From assembly GCF_947490415.1 (NCBI RefSeq), contig NZ_CANLGX010000001.1:806001-870000 (forward strand): DNA of 64,000 nt, in the 5' to 3' direction. Origin of the DNA: an uncultured Eudoraea sp. Lineage in GTDB: Bacteria; Bacteroidota; Bacteroidia; Flavobacteriales; Flavobacteriaceae. Of this stretch, positions 32,101-39,281 are shown piece by piece. The first letter of the stretch is position 1. Every line of letters begins with the position of its first letter. The notes under the pieces are model-generated. The model was given only the letters and a program-made list of their open reading frames with translations, was not told the origin of the DNA and ran no database searches. The position numbers and the translations under genes are program-made.

Positions 32101-35007
32101 ATAGGTAAAGGCTGGGTTTCCCCCCGTAATATCTACATTAATTTCTGCATCTGGTGTAGGGGAACAGTCCAAATCCTTGACCAGAGTTGCATTAGCCGCA
32201 AGCGTAGGGAAGACATCAATGCTGGCAGAGGCCGTACAATTTTTACTGTCTATAACTTCTATGGTATAACTCCCCGGGCCTAATCCGGTAAAATCAGGAC
32301 TTGATTGATAGGCACCCCCATTGAGTCGATACTGGAATGGTGCCTCACCTCCTGAGGTAATGGTTGCGGTTAATGTAAGTCCTGTAGTGCTGTCATAACA
32401 AAGACTGTTGGCTGCAACATCCAACACGGGATTCACAATTGGGGTTAAAGCAAAGGTCTGTGTTACCTCACAACCTCCAGCATCTGTTACAATTACAGCG
32501 TAGTTTCCTGAGGTGTCTGAAAGACCAGTAAAAGAATTATTGCTTTGAGGCGCTGTTGCAACTCCACTTGGATCTACAAGTACATATTCATAGCCGCCCC
32601 ATCCACCAGCAGCAGTTATTACTACATTACCGGTGACCGTACCGCTTGCAGAACAACTTAAATCTGATACATTCAGATCAGAAATAAGCAGTGCACTTGG
32701 AGGCCCCGATATGATTATATCAGTTGTGTCTGTACAATTAGTGTCATTGTCGGTAACAACAATGGTATACGTTCCTGCCGCAAGGTTGGATAGCGATATA
32801 GCAGAAGAAATTTCTCCAGTGCCACTAAAGCTCATTGGTCCTGTTACGGAGTAATCAAAGGAACTGTTAAAGCCAGTAACGGTATAGGAGATTTCTCCAT
32901 TGGTGTCCCCGAAGCAGGTTACATTACTAATAAGCTGGCCTGAGACGCCGATGGGAGTAATGGGAAGAATGGTAAAGCTTTCACTGTAAGTACAGTCCGT
33001 AGCGTCCGTAACATTGAAAACGTAGGTACCCGGAATCAGGTTTTCAAATAAGGCAACATTATCAGAAATACTTGTAGGGCCCTGCACGGCAGGTGATGTG
33101 ATTTGGATATCAAATGGTCCCGTACCGCCGATAATAGTTACAGTAAGATCTGAGCCAGGAGAGTCACAAGTAATCTGAGTAGGCGCAAAGATTAAATCAT
33201 CTGGCCCGTCTACATCAAGAATTTCAACAGGATTCGTTTCTACAACACACCCTAGCGCATCCCTAATAAGAATAGTATAGCTTCCGGGAAGCAAGCCAAT
33301 AAACATATCGTCTGTCTCCCAGTTGGCACCATTAAGACTAAATTCGTACGGGGAAACACCGCCTCCATAATTATTGGCACGGATGGTTCCTGTTTGTACA
33401 CAGGTATAAGGTTGTATGAGTATTGCTTCTCCGGCAAGTTCTGTGGCCGGGCCATCAACTGAATAATAATAGGGATAGTCGCAATCAGCACTTCCCTTTC
33501 TCATATTAATTATAATGGTGTAATCACCTTGCATTAAGCCAGGAAAAAATCCTGATAAATTCGTGGCAATCGCATTGTTAATGTTAAAATTACCGTCGAA
33601 AACGTCTTGTTGAGGAATGACTTGGTCAAAAAGATAGTAGGTCAGTTGATACCCGTTATCATCAATTAGGTTCATTTGAATAGAGCCGGTAGCTTCTCCA
33701 AAGCAGGCCTGATCAATAATTGTAGGTGCCGCAAATTCTGCAGGAGGCACAAATTCTATATCTACCGAATTTGATACGGTGAAACAGCCAAATCGGTCTA
33801 TTAGGACAAAGGTGTAGTTTCCTGGGGTTAGAATATCGAAAATTTCGCTTGTCTGAAATTCACTAGTAGGAATTTCTGAAGGCGAATTATAGGAGGTAAT
33901 GAGGTTGTCGGTTTCATCAATATATTGCCAAATAGCATACCGGTATGGGGGCTTACCTCCTGCTGGATCAACCAGGATGTTTCCTTCCTTGCAAGTAATA
34001 TGTTGTGACACCCGGGCCTCAAAAGCCAAAGTATTGCTTGCATCTACAGCAACGGTTACAACATCAGATTGTTCACAACCATCACTATTAATTCCAACAA
34101 CACTATATTCGCCTTGACCTACTCCTGAAAAGGTATAGGTATCAGATGTTTGCCCGGTTACTACTTGAACCAGGGTTCCCCTGCCGCCATCAAGTCCGTC
34201 GTTTAATCTGAGCTCATAGGTATAGTCGGGTGAACCGTTAAAAAGATTGGCGGTTATGGTGGCAACCCCGGAGCAATCCACTTCTGTAGAAGCCGCAGAT
34301 ACCGAAAAATTACTGGTCCCAATAGGAATAGATGGTGTGCTAAAAAGACAAGCGTTTGGAATAGGATTTCCGTTATCGCCATCGAGTTGTGTCGCCTCTA
34401 TCCTATAGTTTCCATTGCCAGGTATTAGAAACGAAGGCCCGTTGTTGGCGCTAAAAGGCACAAGCACCTGATCATTGTCTGCATTAATCAATTGAAATCC
34501 ATAAAGACTTCCAAGGTTTGTAATAGTGATATTCCCAAAGGGCTCACAGCCAATGTCTGCCTTTTGATACAGGAGGTCTAGATCGTTCTGAAAGACATGA
34601 AAATAATGGTTTTCAAAAACCCCATTACCCAGGTTTACCCTTAAGCGATATTTGCCGTCCTGGCCTACAGGGAAGGTATTTCCAGTGGCTACTGTGTTAT
34701 AGTCACAACTTTGGCTTTGATTGGTACAGTTGTCTCCAAAGTTGGTGCAGCTGTTTTCATCAAGAAGCTGCCATTCAATGGTGCTTCCGGGATAGCTTAC
34801 GACAAGGTTTGCCATGTCATTTGCCCCACATAAAAAAATATGCGGCAGGTTACTTCCATCATTCGCGCAGACAACCACTTGTCCGTCTATATCATTATTC
34901 GGGGTATTTACCAGATCAATTATAGGATTGATTTGGGCCATAATGGCCTGACTGGCCAAAAAGAAAAGTACAAATAAAAAGATTAATTTTTTAAATAGTG
35001 CTTCCAT
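23194..35007 (-). CDS. Giant (3937 aa) SprB-repeat-type surface adhesin with T9SS type B (gliding motility-associated) C-terminal sorting domain
   Basis: Signal peptide MEALFKKLIFLFVLFFLASQAIMAQ; about 40 Cys-bounded xCxGxxDGxIxVxxxGGxxPYxYxxxG...GxYxxxVxDxxGC repeats; C-terminus IPNFFTPDGDGLNDYWIPDNIEGYPEILIKIYDRYGRVV...GWDGLYHGNELPTGDYWYVIKL. Confidence 0.93.
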   Translation of the reverse strand: MEALFKKLIFLFVLFFLASQAIMAQINPIIDLVNTPNNDIDGQVVVCANDGSNLPHIFLCGANDMANLVVSYPGSTIEWQLLDENSCTNFGDNCTNQSQSCDYNTVATGNTFPVGQDGKYRLRVNLGNGVFENHYFHVFQNDLDLLYQKADIGCEPFGNITITNLGSLYGFQLINADNDQVLVPFSANNGPSFLIPGNGNYRIEATQLDGDNGNPIPNACLFSTPSIPIGTSNFSVSAASTEVDCSGVATITANLFNGSPDYTYELRLNDGLDGGRGTLVQVVTGQTSDTYTFSGVGQGEYSVVGINSDGCEQSDVVTVAVDASNTLAFEARVSQHITCKEGNILVDPAGGKPPYRYAIWQYIDETDNLITSYNSPSEIPTSEFQTSEIFDILTPGNYTFVLIDRFGCFTVSNSVDIEFVPPAEFAAPTIIDQACFGEATGSIQMNLIDDNGYQLTYYLFDQVIPQQDVFDGNFNINNAIATNLSGFFPGLMQGDYTIIINMRKGSADCDYPYYYSVDGPATELAGEAILIQPYTCVQTGTIRANNYGGGVSPYEFSLNGANWETDDMFIGLLPGSYTILIRDALGCVVETNPVEILDVDGPDDLIFAPTQITCDSPGSDLTVTIIGGTGPFDIQITSPAVQGPTSISDNVALFENLIPGTYVFNVTDATDCTYSESFTILPITPIGVSGQLISNVTCFGDTNGEISYTVTGFNSSFDYSVTGPMSFSGTGEISSAISLSNLAAGTYTIVVTDNDTNCTDTTDIIISGPPSALLISDLNVSDLSCSASGTVTGNVVITAAGGWGGYEYVLVDPSGVATAPQSNNSFTGLSDTSGNYAVIVTDAGGCEVTQTFALTPIVNPVLDVAANSLCYDSTTGLTLTATITSGGEAPFQYRLNGGAYQSSPDFTGLGPGSYTIEVIDSKNCTASASIDVFPTLAANATLVKDLDCSPTPDAEINVDITGGNPAFTYEVIRDGSVIQASTAVPGIPFSFFTTIAGTYEFLITDSQACTVTTNQVIVTDNTLPSITEVVTNPLCDASADGVVELQISGGTPPYQIVFDGSAPSTQTTYAGLTAGPHSYTVTDAKGCPVSGDVTLVAPPALIPGTIDVVQNYSCDNASAILQAINYSGGTLPYEFSLDGVFWQGSDTFSTGITAGTYTITIRDANGCVAQTPAVVIDPLNPPTDLTFAQTAPSCPAITADVTVSVVDGTAPYTYEIIAPASSAGPNGNNNLFTNLSPGTYTFQVTDDRGCVIQENYTIADIPQVNAISQLVSNITCFTDTDGAFTFTVSDFATTYSYVVENSAAAVVDLQNNINITTAIAVNSLPADTYTVTITDDTTTCSTTTSVVIAGPPAELDFTFTATPVTCINDATITISATNGWGGYEYQLENTAGPAIVVPYQNSNTFTGVAPGSYTIYVRDAEGCETTRPVTIDPAAAPVIAFAASDLCYDSTNQASLSVTITDGVAPYTYSINGGGQTAAGGNPFTISNLIPGTYNIQVTDAYGCVSNIITETIEPQLQASAVVSKALDCTVSLDAVIDVTISNGYTPYASYEVRINGGGWSAPVALAGNSFSYSTAVDGTFDFRITDAEGCTALTRAVVEPITTPVITSLVQTTDILCNGDAGASIQLNLDTSQGLAPFTVSVVNTTTATYYGTQTSGLPAGSYEVTVTDANFCSDMEVIVIGEPDPIAYDINLVPITCTAVGTTLGSITVENLTGGTAGYNYYLTGNNGTSQQYNAIIGEDHTFTILQFGIYEVDVVDANGCSVRTTNIIASPPSDLDIDVSALTADCATGGSATVTVAAGGSGNYQFGILETYSAPYSSSYQGPDAPGGDTSTFTALVPGVTYTFIVYDVGTNCYYFETANAPINTPSNMTVDSLVAANVTCTGAADGNVSFTFDNFDAAATRVDYEIFTAQSNVSTGFASSAIVNPPGGPVIVDNFASLPPGIYYLLLTEVGGANDGCTVGSSQFTITESTNLLEVTASLERNDNCNLNAGQVSAVGQFGTAPYEYQIALSTDPAPTVATWTGSPANVFNVDGGDYIVYVRDANGCIQSDPVTVPTDPSPQISVALNDQCTAAEGNYSVDVTLVVAGIAPHAIRIDGGAAQAATGLVNAGNVITISNLSSGPHTFEIIDQNGCGEIENITIYPPLAIAANITVDENCDPANSGAVSVTTSGGSGSYSYTQISPAGPTNVTGLFSGLTHSITYTFEVEDTVTGCTTTVDMMLPAPVIPTFTLNATDVSCFGGSDGSITVTLDPGNIDTPYRYSLDGGATTQASNVFTGLAQGNYNVTVISSKGCEDTLPVTISEPSELSISATATTFSCDDAASTITVTIDDDGFGNPSGTSPYLYSFDNGVNFQSGNTIQVAFGSPDVTVVVRDANGCTDSVDVPIPVMQEVTASINPLQAIDCMNGAEIIEIIAVDGSGNYDYFELPGGNVVPDPSNIVLTQPGTYVYEIVDTVTNCSVIVEHLVPPYDLMDVTAAVLTDATCSDSSDGIIEVTITGYTGTFNYQVLDSSGGFVAGASGAENAVSDPYTFTVATTLAAGIYSVQITQTAYPQCVGESNFVTIDAPEPLALQLLDTVNANCNMANAVVTVQATGGTAPYEYGASVSGAGVPATFPFDNTVELDPTVSLNWDIYVRDANGCIIDAPIAVTIDTDTSPDISLAIVDECAAQGSFAIVVSLDAVNTGVSPYGLSINGSAFQSVSSFPYTYTGLVSGGYTIEIRDANGCQELENITIEPELVVSAIAVTQPSCDTNDGVIEFVVAGGSGSNTVELLRSDLTPTGIAPSGNQFTGVAFGDYIIRVTDDTLGAPNCVAEAPVSLEEPTPVTLLATDWTDVSCAGGSDGSIIINLEPASPGVNDNPPYTYEITDGTTTITQDTNVFTGLPAGTYDITVTSNRNCVETDQVIIDQPVALDAAITNVVPFACDPSNNQSAATIEVTIAAGTGTPDYFYSVNGGNYLPTGGNVFTHSVTTAGNFDIVIRDANGCLFTLPTQTIEPLPQIVLDLAVGPADCPTGQEITVTSTGHSTAPATDLTFELLETADVRPNLTSNTQVFNIMEPGIYTIRVTDNITGCYETITYEVDPRPQYSVALSAVTPITCFGDTDGTLEVTFTGYAGAYDYEVFYEDGTATGISGNNSNAHPLLITNVPAGNYLVRVLPLDYPYCDPEDTLVQTVASPTEMLDALIEELLAAGCPDNLGEISVVPEGGYLPYDITLTDSGGQQYTANDVNAHVFTGLPSGSYTVEVLDAEGCIWNGAANVAPTPPIVANAVGTAPVCYENPDGTIVVTASGGSGSYNYFINYYDETGTTIEFTPSVPQLSNEFNFLGEGYYSVTVIDNMDCTDTTSIIHLDGPDQLLAELELTTAMTCIDDAVVTLTVTGGTAPYEYFNPDTSVWESFNSGSQHVYNVTEGRHYATIRDVNNCQSITQVPVIINPIPDVDLIIEYASASVNCADAMTASIYAYAVGGIGNYTFDLLLNGNLVTSVTDPRNVVFENLSPGNYTVIATSEGGCNPDQEPVVIDNPEPLIFTYEADNVSCNGNEDGAITLMLSGGGGGYQYAISPNLNQFFDEDPDQGLPAGHYRFEDLAPGTYTVIVQDANECFYVEYIEIIDPEPVSIALGAIEPVVCSGEANGSISISILGGTAPYRTAFNSNTIDDFVDLGDNPTFSGLAEGTYAIFVRDANDCEDVVILEVGGGVNLNATVEPVYECTDILPENYVNITLQDPTVLSSVMYALDSTDPADMQLNPDFRNSSPGSHFIAISHANGCVQTVDFEIQAFEPLTLTLEQNNLNEITAIAEGGLEDYTFYFNDDNNGTDNTYYITMTGTYTVTVIDENGCEVSAQIFMEFIDIEIPNFFTPDGDGLNDYWIPDNIEGYPEILIKIYDRYGRVVAEETIVPNGWDGLYHGNELPTGDYWYVIKLNGERDEREFVGHFTLYR
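24907..26232 (-). repeat. Superunit 5, shortened (five repeats) in the giant adhesin gene
   Basis: ACDPS, DCPTG, TCFGDTDG, GCPDN, VCYEN; appears to lack subrepeat types 5 and 7; 1326 bp. Confidence 0.55.
26233..28047 (-). repeat. Superunit 4 (seven repeats) in the giant adhesin gene
   Basis: SCDDA, DCMNG, TCSDS, NCNMA, ECAAQ, SCDTN, SCAGG order matching superunit 3; 1815 bp. Confidence 0.65.
28048..29913 (-). repeat. Superunit 3 (seven repeats) in the giant adhesin gene
   Basis: TCTAV, DCATG, TCTGA, NCNLN, QCTAA, NCDPA, SCFGG order; 1866 bp. Confidence 0.65.
29914..31668 (-). repeat. Superunit 2 (seven repeats) in the giant adhesin gene
   Basis: Subrepeat order matches superunit 1 (GGWGGYEY/NGWGGYEY, LCYDSTTG/LCYDSTNQ at equivalent positions); 1755 bp. 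Confidence 0.7.
31669..33402 (-). repeat. Superunit 1 (seven SprB-like repeats) in the giant adhesin gene
   Basis: Bounded by type-1 repeats TCVQTGTIRANNYGGGVSPYEFSLNGANW and SCDNASAILQAINYSGGTLPYEFSLDGVFW; 1734 bp. Confidence 0.7.
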
Positions 35008-37017
35008 CTAGGTTATTAAGTTTGGGGTTACGCGCATGATCCACATTTTGTCGTCATATGCGTTATTAAGTTTTGAGTAGTAAGATATGAGGGCGTTGTT
35101 CCAGGATTCGTGTCGCTTTAAATAAACATACCGATAGTTATTTACCGGATTTATAAAGTAACTGGCACTGAGCCCCTGGGAGTTTAATAGTTTTACAAAT
35201 CGATTGGCATTTCTAGGGTTTGCAAAGACATTGGCTATAATATAATAAGCGGAGCCAACTCCTTGAATAAATTGACTTTTCGACTTTGGCTCGCCGCCTT
35301 TTACATTATCCCTTACAACAACATTCTTTTGAAGAACATCTGAGTCATATTCAGAAGATTTCTTACTAATTTTATTTGCATTTTCGGCATAGGCCTCGTT
35401 GGTATAGCGGTTATCAACATTCATTACCCATAGTTCGCCATTATAGGTTCCGTTTAATCCGGATTTGTGCGCGGCAAGTGCTTCCTTCCATGTATCGTAT
35501 CTCTTTAGGTATACATACTTTAATCCGTTTTTTGGATTGTCAATATAATCAGCGCTTAACCCCTGATTATTAAGATTGTCTATGAATTTATTCAGGTAAT
35601 GCTTGCCTTTGTAAACATTGGCAACTACATAGTATCCATTTTCCACACCTTCCAGGTCTCTGAATTTTTGACCTTTAACATTGTTTCGTTTAGCTTCCTG
35701 AATAAATACGTCTGCTTGAGTTTTTTTCCTGACTATAGGTTTATATTCAGTTGGACTAGGTTTCTCTACATTTTCAACAAGAGCTGTTTTGTCGTTATTA
35801 ATGAAATACATTTCCCTGGCCTTTTCTTCAAGATCAGGGCGATCTCCATTGGTTTCATTGCGCACCATGCGCATAACCATCTCAAACCTTCTTTCAAGAT
35901 CTTTTTCGCGATTTGTCTCTATGGAGTCCTGCCTAAAAATCAGCTCAGCAAGGATCGCGTCATTTTCTGCGAGGCGACGCTTGAGTTCTGTAATCTCTTC
36001 GTCATCAGAAGCAAGGGATTCTTCTATTGCTTCTTGTTCTTCTTCAGTATCTGCAATTGCTTCTTCATTTTCTTCCAGCATTACCCTGTCTTCTGTAAGG
36101 TTGGGAGTAAACGAGTAGGCAAAGGAAATTTCGTGGGTAGTACCAAAGTTGTCAAAACTATTTGACAGACCCTTCTCCATGGTATACCCCAGAGAGAGCC
36201 TTTTTCCAAGGTTAAAACCTATTCCGGCAGAAGCTCCGTAAAAGCTGTCGTATCCTGCTTGTATCCAACCTAATTTCGGTAAGTCGAAAATAAGATTACC
36301 ACCTAAAACAATATCTTCCTGACCAACCTGTCTGACCCTGGCCAGTGGCATCAATCGGGAGTTTTCAAATACTCCGGAGTTATTTTCTAACTCATAAGTA
36401 TATTGTAAATGAGCCGAGAAGGTTTTGTCCTTAAACTCGGTAATAGATTGACTTGTTTTCAGATTATAATCAAAAAGGTTTTCTGCAAAAACACCGAAAT
36501 CAAACTGATCATATGAAATGTTAAAACCCGGTTGAAAGGAAAGCAGAGAACTATCCTGAAAGCCACTCAAAAGTGGATCGAGCTCTATAGGGTTGGCCCT
36601 GTTCTGATCCAAGCCGCTACTGTAATAGGATAAATTTGCTCCAAAGGTGAAATTACTTTTATCGCTTAATTTTACCCCATAAGCATAATTCGCTAATATT
36701 CCGTAATTACTAACAACTCCCTCCCTTTGTGTATACAGACTTAACCCCAGTCCGGATCTATCGTTAATCCTACCACTGTAACTAAGGAAATATAGCTGGT
36801 TATTATCATCAAAAGATACCGATTGGTTTCTATGTAAAAGATTAATATATGACAAGTCTTCACGAACTGTTGAGAAAGTCGGATTTATTAAAAACCTATT
36901 GAACTTTAATAGGTTCTGTGAAGGCACATCATAAGAAATAAAGGGATTCTCTTCCTGTGCACTTATTTTGGTAAGTGCCATGATGAACAATAACAGGTAT
37001 GCGAGCTTTAGTTTCAT
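35008..37017 (-). CDS. PorP/SprF family T9SS protein with C-terminal extension carrying two SPOR-like repeats
   Basis: N-terminal NLLKFNRFLINPTFSTVREDLSYINLLHRNQSVSFDD (PorP/SprF-like); Glu-rich coiled linker; two copies of GYYVVANVY...YVYLKRYDTWKEAL..LNGTYNGELWVMNV. Confidence 0.8.
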   Translation of the reverse strand: MKLKLAYLLLFIMALTKISAQEENPFISYDVPSQNLLKFNRFLINPTFSTVREDLSYINLLHRNQSVSFDDNNQLYFLSYSGRINDRSGLGLSLYTQREGVVSNYGILANYAYGVKLSDKSNFTFGANLSYYSSGLDQNRANPIELDPLLSGFQDSSLLSFQPGFNISYDQFDFGVFAENLFDYNLKTSQSITEFKDKTFSAHLQYTYELENNSGVFENSRLMPLARVRQVGQEDIVLGGNLIFDLPKLGWIQAGYDSFYGASAGIGFNLGKRLSLGYTMEKGLSNSFDNFGTTHEISFAYSFTPNLTEDRVMLEENEEAIADTEEEQEAIEESLASDDEEITELKRRLAENDAILAELIFRQDSIETNREKDLERRFEMVMRMVRNETNGDRPDLEEKAREMYFINNDKTALVENVEKPSPTEYKPIVRKKTQADVFIQEAKRNNVKGQKFRDLEGVENGYYVVANVYKGKHYLNKFIDNLNNQGLSADYIDNPKNGLKYVYLKRYDTWKEALAAHKSGLNGTYNGELWVMNVDNRYTNEAYAENANKISKKSSEYDSDVLQKNVVVRDNVKGGEPKSKSQFIQGVGSAYYIIANVFANPRNANRFVKLLNSQGLSASYFINPVNNYRYVYLKRHESWNNALISYYSKLNNAYDDKMWIMRVTPNLIT

Positions 37018-37025
37018 TTTTCTGG

Positions 37026-39281
37026 TTAACGAATAATGGTTATGGTTCCTTGTTTTAAAACTTCATTTGAGTCTTTTATCTTATAGAAAAAGACCATATT
37101 TTGTTTGGCAAAAGTCATTGAAGATTCTGGCCAGTTATTTTGATAATTGAATTCATTTAATACCTCTTTACCTGCGCTATTGAAGATGACTACATTCACT
37201 TCAGCCTTGTTGGAGTAGGAATTAGGAATAATCCACTGATCATTTATTCCGTCGCCATTGACAGTAATAACATTAGGTATTTTAAAGTTGTCAAGATATT
37301 CTACGGTTAACTCCCTGCTTACCTCACAATTCCCTATAGTTGCTATAAGAACATAAGAGCCTTCTTCTGTAAATGTTGCGGAGGAGGAAGTGCTTATTTC
37401 TGTATTATTAGAATCATACCACCTGTAGGAGTCACCGCCACTTGCGGTAACTGTTCGGGAGCTGCTTTCAGGAAAAACGATTGTACCAGAGGGGTCAAGA
37501 GTTATCAATGCAGGATCCAGACCAGAGATAACTATTTGATTAGAAGGAAGAGGACAACCATTTCTATCTAATACCAATTGGTATGTTCCTGGTTCTGTTA
37601 CCGTTAATGCTATATCGGTGATATTTAGATTTACACCATCTCTAAACCAATCATAAGATTCACCAGTCAAATTCGTGGCGGTATTTATTGTAATAGGTTC
37701 TGAAGGACCACAACTAATAAGACCGGTACTGTTAATGGTCAAAGTCTCATTTACCAATAACTGAACAGTCAGGGAGTTTGATGTTGCGTTATATGTAGTA
37801 ATATTTCCGTCTACTTCATAATTACCATTTTCAGTAATATCCGTTAAACTTAGGCTTGCCGAAGTTTCTCCACTAATAGGACTGCCATCTTTTTTCCACT
37901 GGTATGAAAATCCGGAGATAAGAGAAGCAGTTACATCAGTCACGCCCCCACCCGAATCTATGGCATTAATAGTCGTTACATCAAGGACAATACTGTTGTT
38001 CGCACAGGCCGTATAAGCAGAGGCATAATCAATTACCACCTCAAAAGAGGCAGGAGTAACTACCATAGTTGCTTCAGAATCTATAGAGGTTGAGGAACAC
38101 GGTCCACCGCTTAGGGAAACTCGGGCAAAATAGGAACCGGTTTCTGTTTCACTGACCGTCAAACTATTGCTTGTGGCTCCCGATATCGGGCTACCATCTC
38201 TATACCATTGAAAAGTAGGAGAAGAAGCGTCCGTTGTGACACTTAATATTTCATTTTGTCCGGGTAACACTACGACGTTCGCAGGATTATTTCTGGTTAC
38301 CGTAAAATTCCCGGCATTAGTAATGGTCACGGCTGAAGATCTTTCCACACAAGCTCCGGAACCAAAAATTTCGACCTGATAGTCTCCTTCAAACCCGGGT
38401 ACAGATGCATCTACAGTAAAAATATAATTATTAGATGATGGAATGGCTGCACCATCTTTAAACCAGGCATATGTTAAACTGGCATTATTAATATTTGCTT
38501 CAAGATTTTCAGTTTCACCAGTACATAAGTCAGTTTTAGTAGGGGTGTTAATAGCTATTCCTAAACTGGCCCCGGTGGTTACATCGATTATGTTTGAAAG
38601 GGTATTACCAGATCCGGAACACGCACCATAATCAATTTCCACATTATACATTCCTGCCTGTGAAACTGTAATGGAATTACTTTTTTCGGCTAAAGGCGAT
38701 CCGCTTCTATACCAATTATACTGATAGGTATTTGCGTTAGGAAGATTATAAACCTCCAGGGTAATGGAGTTCCCGTTACAGACTTCAGCAGTACCATCTC
38801 CGAAGTCGGCATTGCCTTGTTGCCTGATCGTAATACCAGAATTTACATCAATAAAGTACATGGGATATGCGGCAGATGCGGCTCCAATAACAGCCGGACT
38901 TGTGCTTCTAACCCGAATTTTATAGCCTTCTCCCCTCGTATCTGTTGGGAGTGAAAACGGTATAAAGAAGTCAAAATTTGTATTTTTTGTAGCATCTCGG
39001 GCAAGTTCTACTGGGCTTGCAAAGCTCCCGCTCGCATCTGAGAGCTCAAGAATAAATTCATTATCACTGTTAACTAATGGAGGACTCCAGGTGAAATTTA
39101 CCCAGTAGTCATTAAAAGTACCAGAGGCACAGGCCTTATCCCAGGGAGAACTTCCGGGAGGAGGAGTCTGGTTAGGTGCGGCAACAGGAGCATTTAAAAC
39201 CTGTGCACTGAGTTGCATGCATCCTAACAGCAGTATGGTCAAAAAGAAATACTTGATTTTAAAGGATAGTTTTGCTCTCAT
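37026..39281 (-). CDS. Secreted protein with Ig-like repeats and T9SS type B (gliding motility-associated) C-terminal domain
   Basis: Signal peptide; repeated YxWYRDGxxI..xxxxxxVxxxGxYxV Ig/PKD-like units; C-terminus IPNVITVNGDGINDQWIIPNSYSNKAEVNVVIFNSAGKEV. Confidence 0.85.
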   Translation of the reverse strand: MRAKLSFKIKYFFLTILLLGCMQLSAQVLNAPVAAPNQTPPPGSSPWDKACASGTFNDYWVNFTWSPPLVNSDNEFILELSDASGSFASPVELARDATKNTNFDFFIPFSLPTDTRGEGYKIRVRSTSPAVIGAASAAYPMYFIDVNSGITIRQQGNADFGDGTAEVCNGNSITLEVYNLPNANTYQYNWYRSGSPLAEKSNSITVSQAGMYNVEIDYGACSGSGNTLSNIIDVTTGASLGIAINTPTKTDLCTGETENLEANINNASLTYAWFKDGAAIPSSNNYIFTVDASVPGFEGDYQVEIFGSGACVERSSAVTITNAGNFTVTRNNPANVVVLPGQNEILSVTTDASSPTFQWYRDGSPISGATSNSLTVSETETGSYFARVSLSGGPCSSTSIDSEATMVVTPASFEVVIDYASAYTACANNSIVLDVTTINAIDSGGGVTDVTASLISGFSYQWKKDGSPISGETSASLSLTDITENGNYEVDGNITTYNATSNSLTVQLLVNETLTINSTGLISCGPSEPITINTATNLTGESYDWFRDGVNLNITDIALTVTEPGTYQLVLDRNGCPLPSNQIVISGLDPALITLDPSGTIVFPESSSRTVTASGGDSYRWYDSNNTEISTSSSATFTEEGSYVLIATIGNCEVSRELTVEYLDNFKIPNVITVNGDGINDQWIIPNSYSNKAEVNVVIFNSAGKEVLNEFNYQNNWPESSMTFAKQNMVFFYKIKDSNEVLKQGTITIIR

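Noticed and set aside
23194-35007. Regular repeats considered as CRISPR or satellite array
   Set aside because: Repeats are divergent at nucleotide level, about 255 bp long and maintain one continuous reading frame; they are protein-domain repeats.
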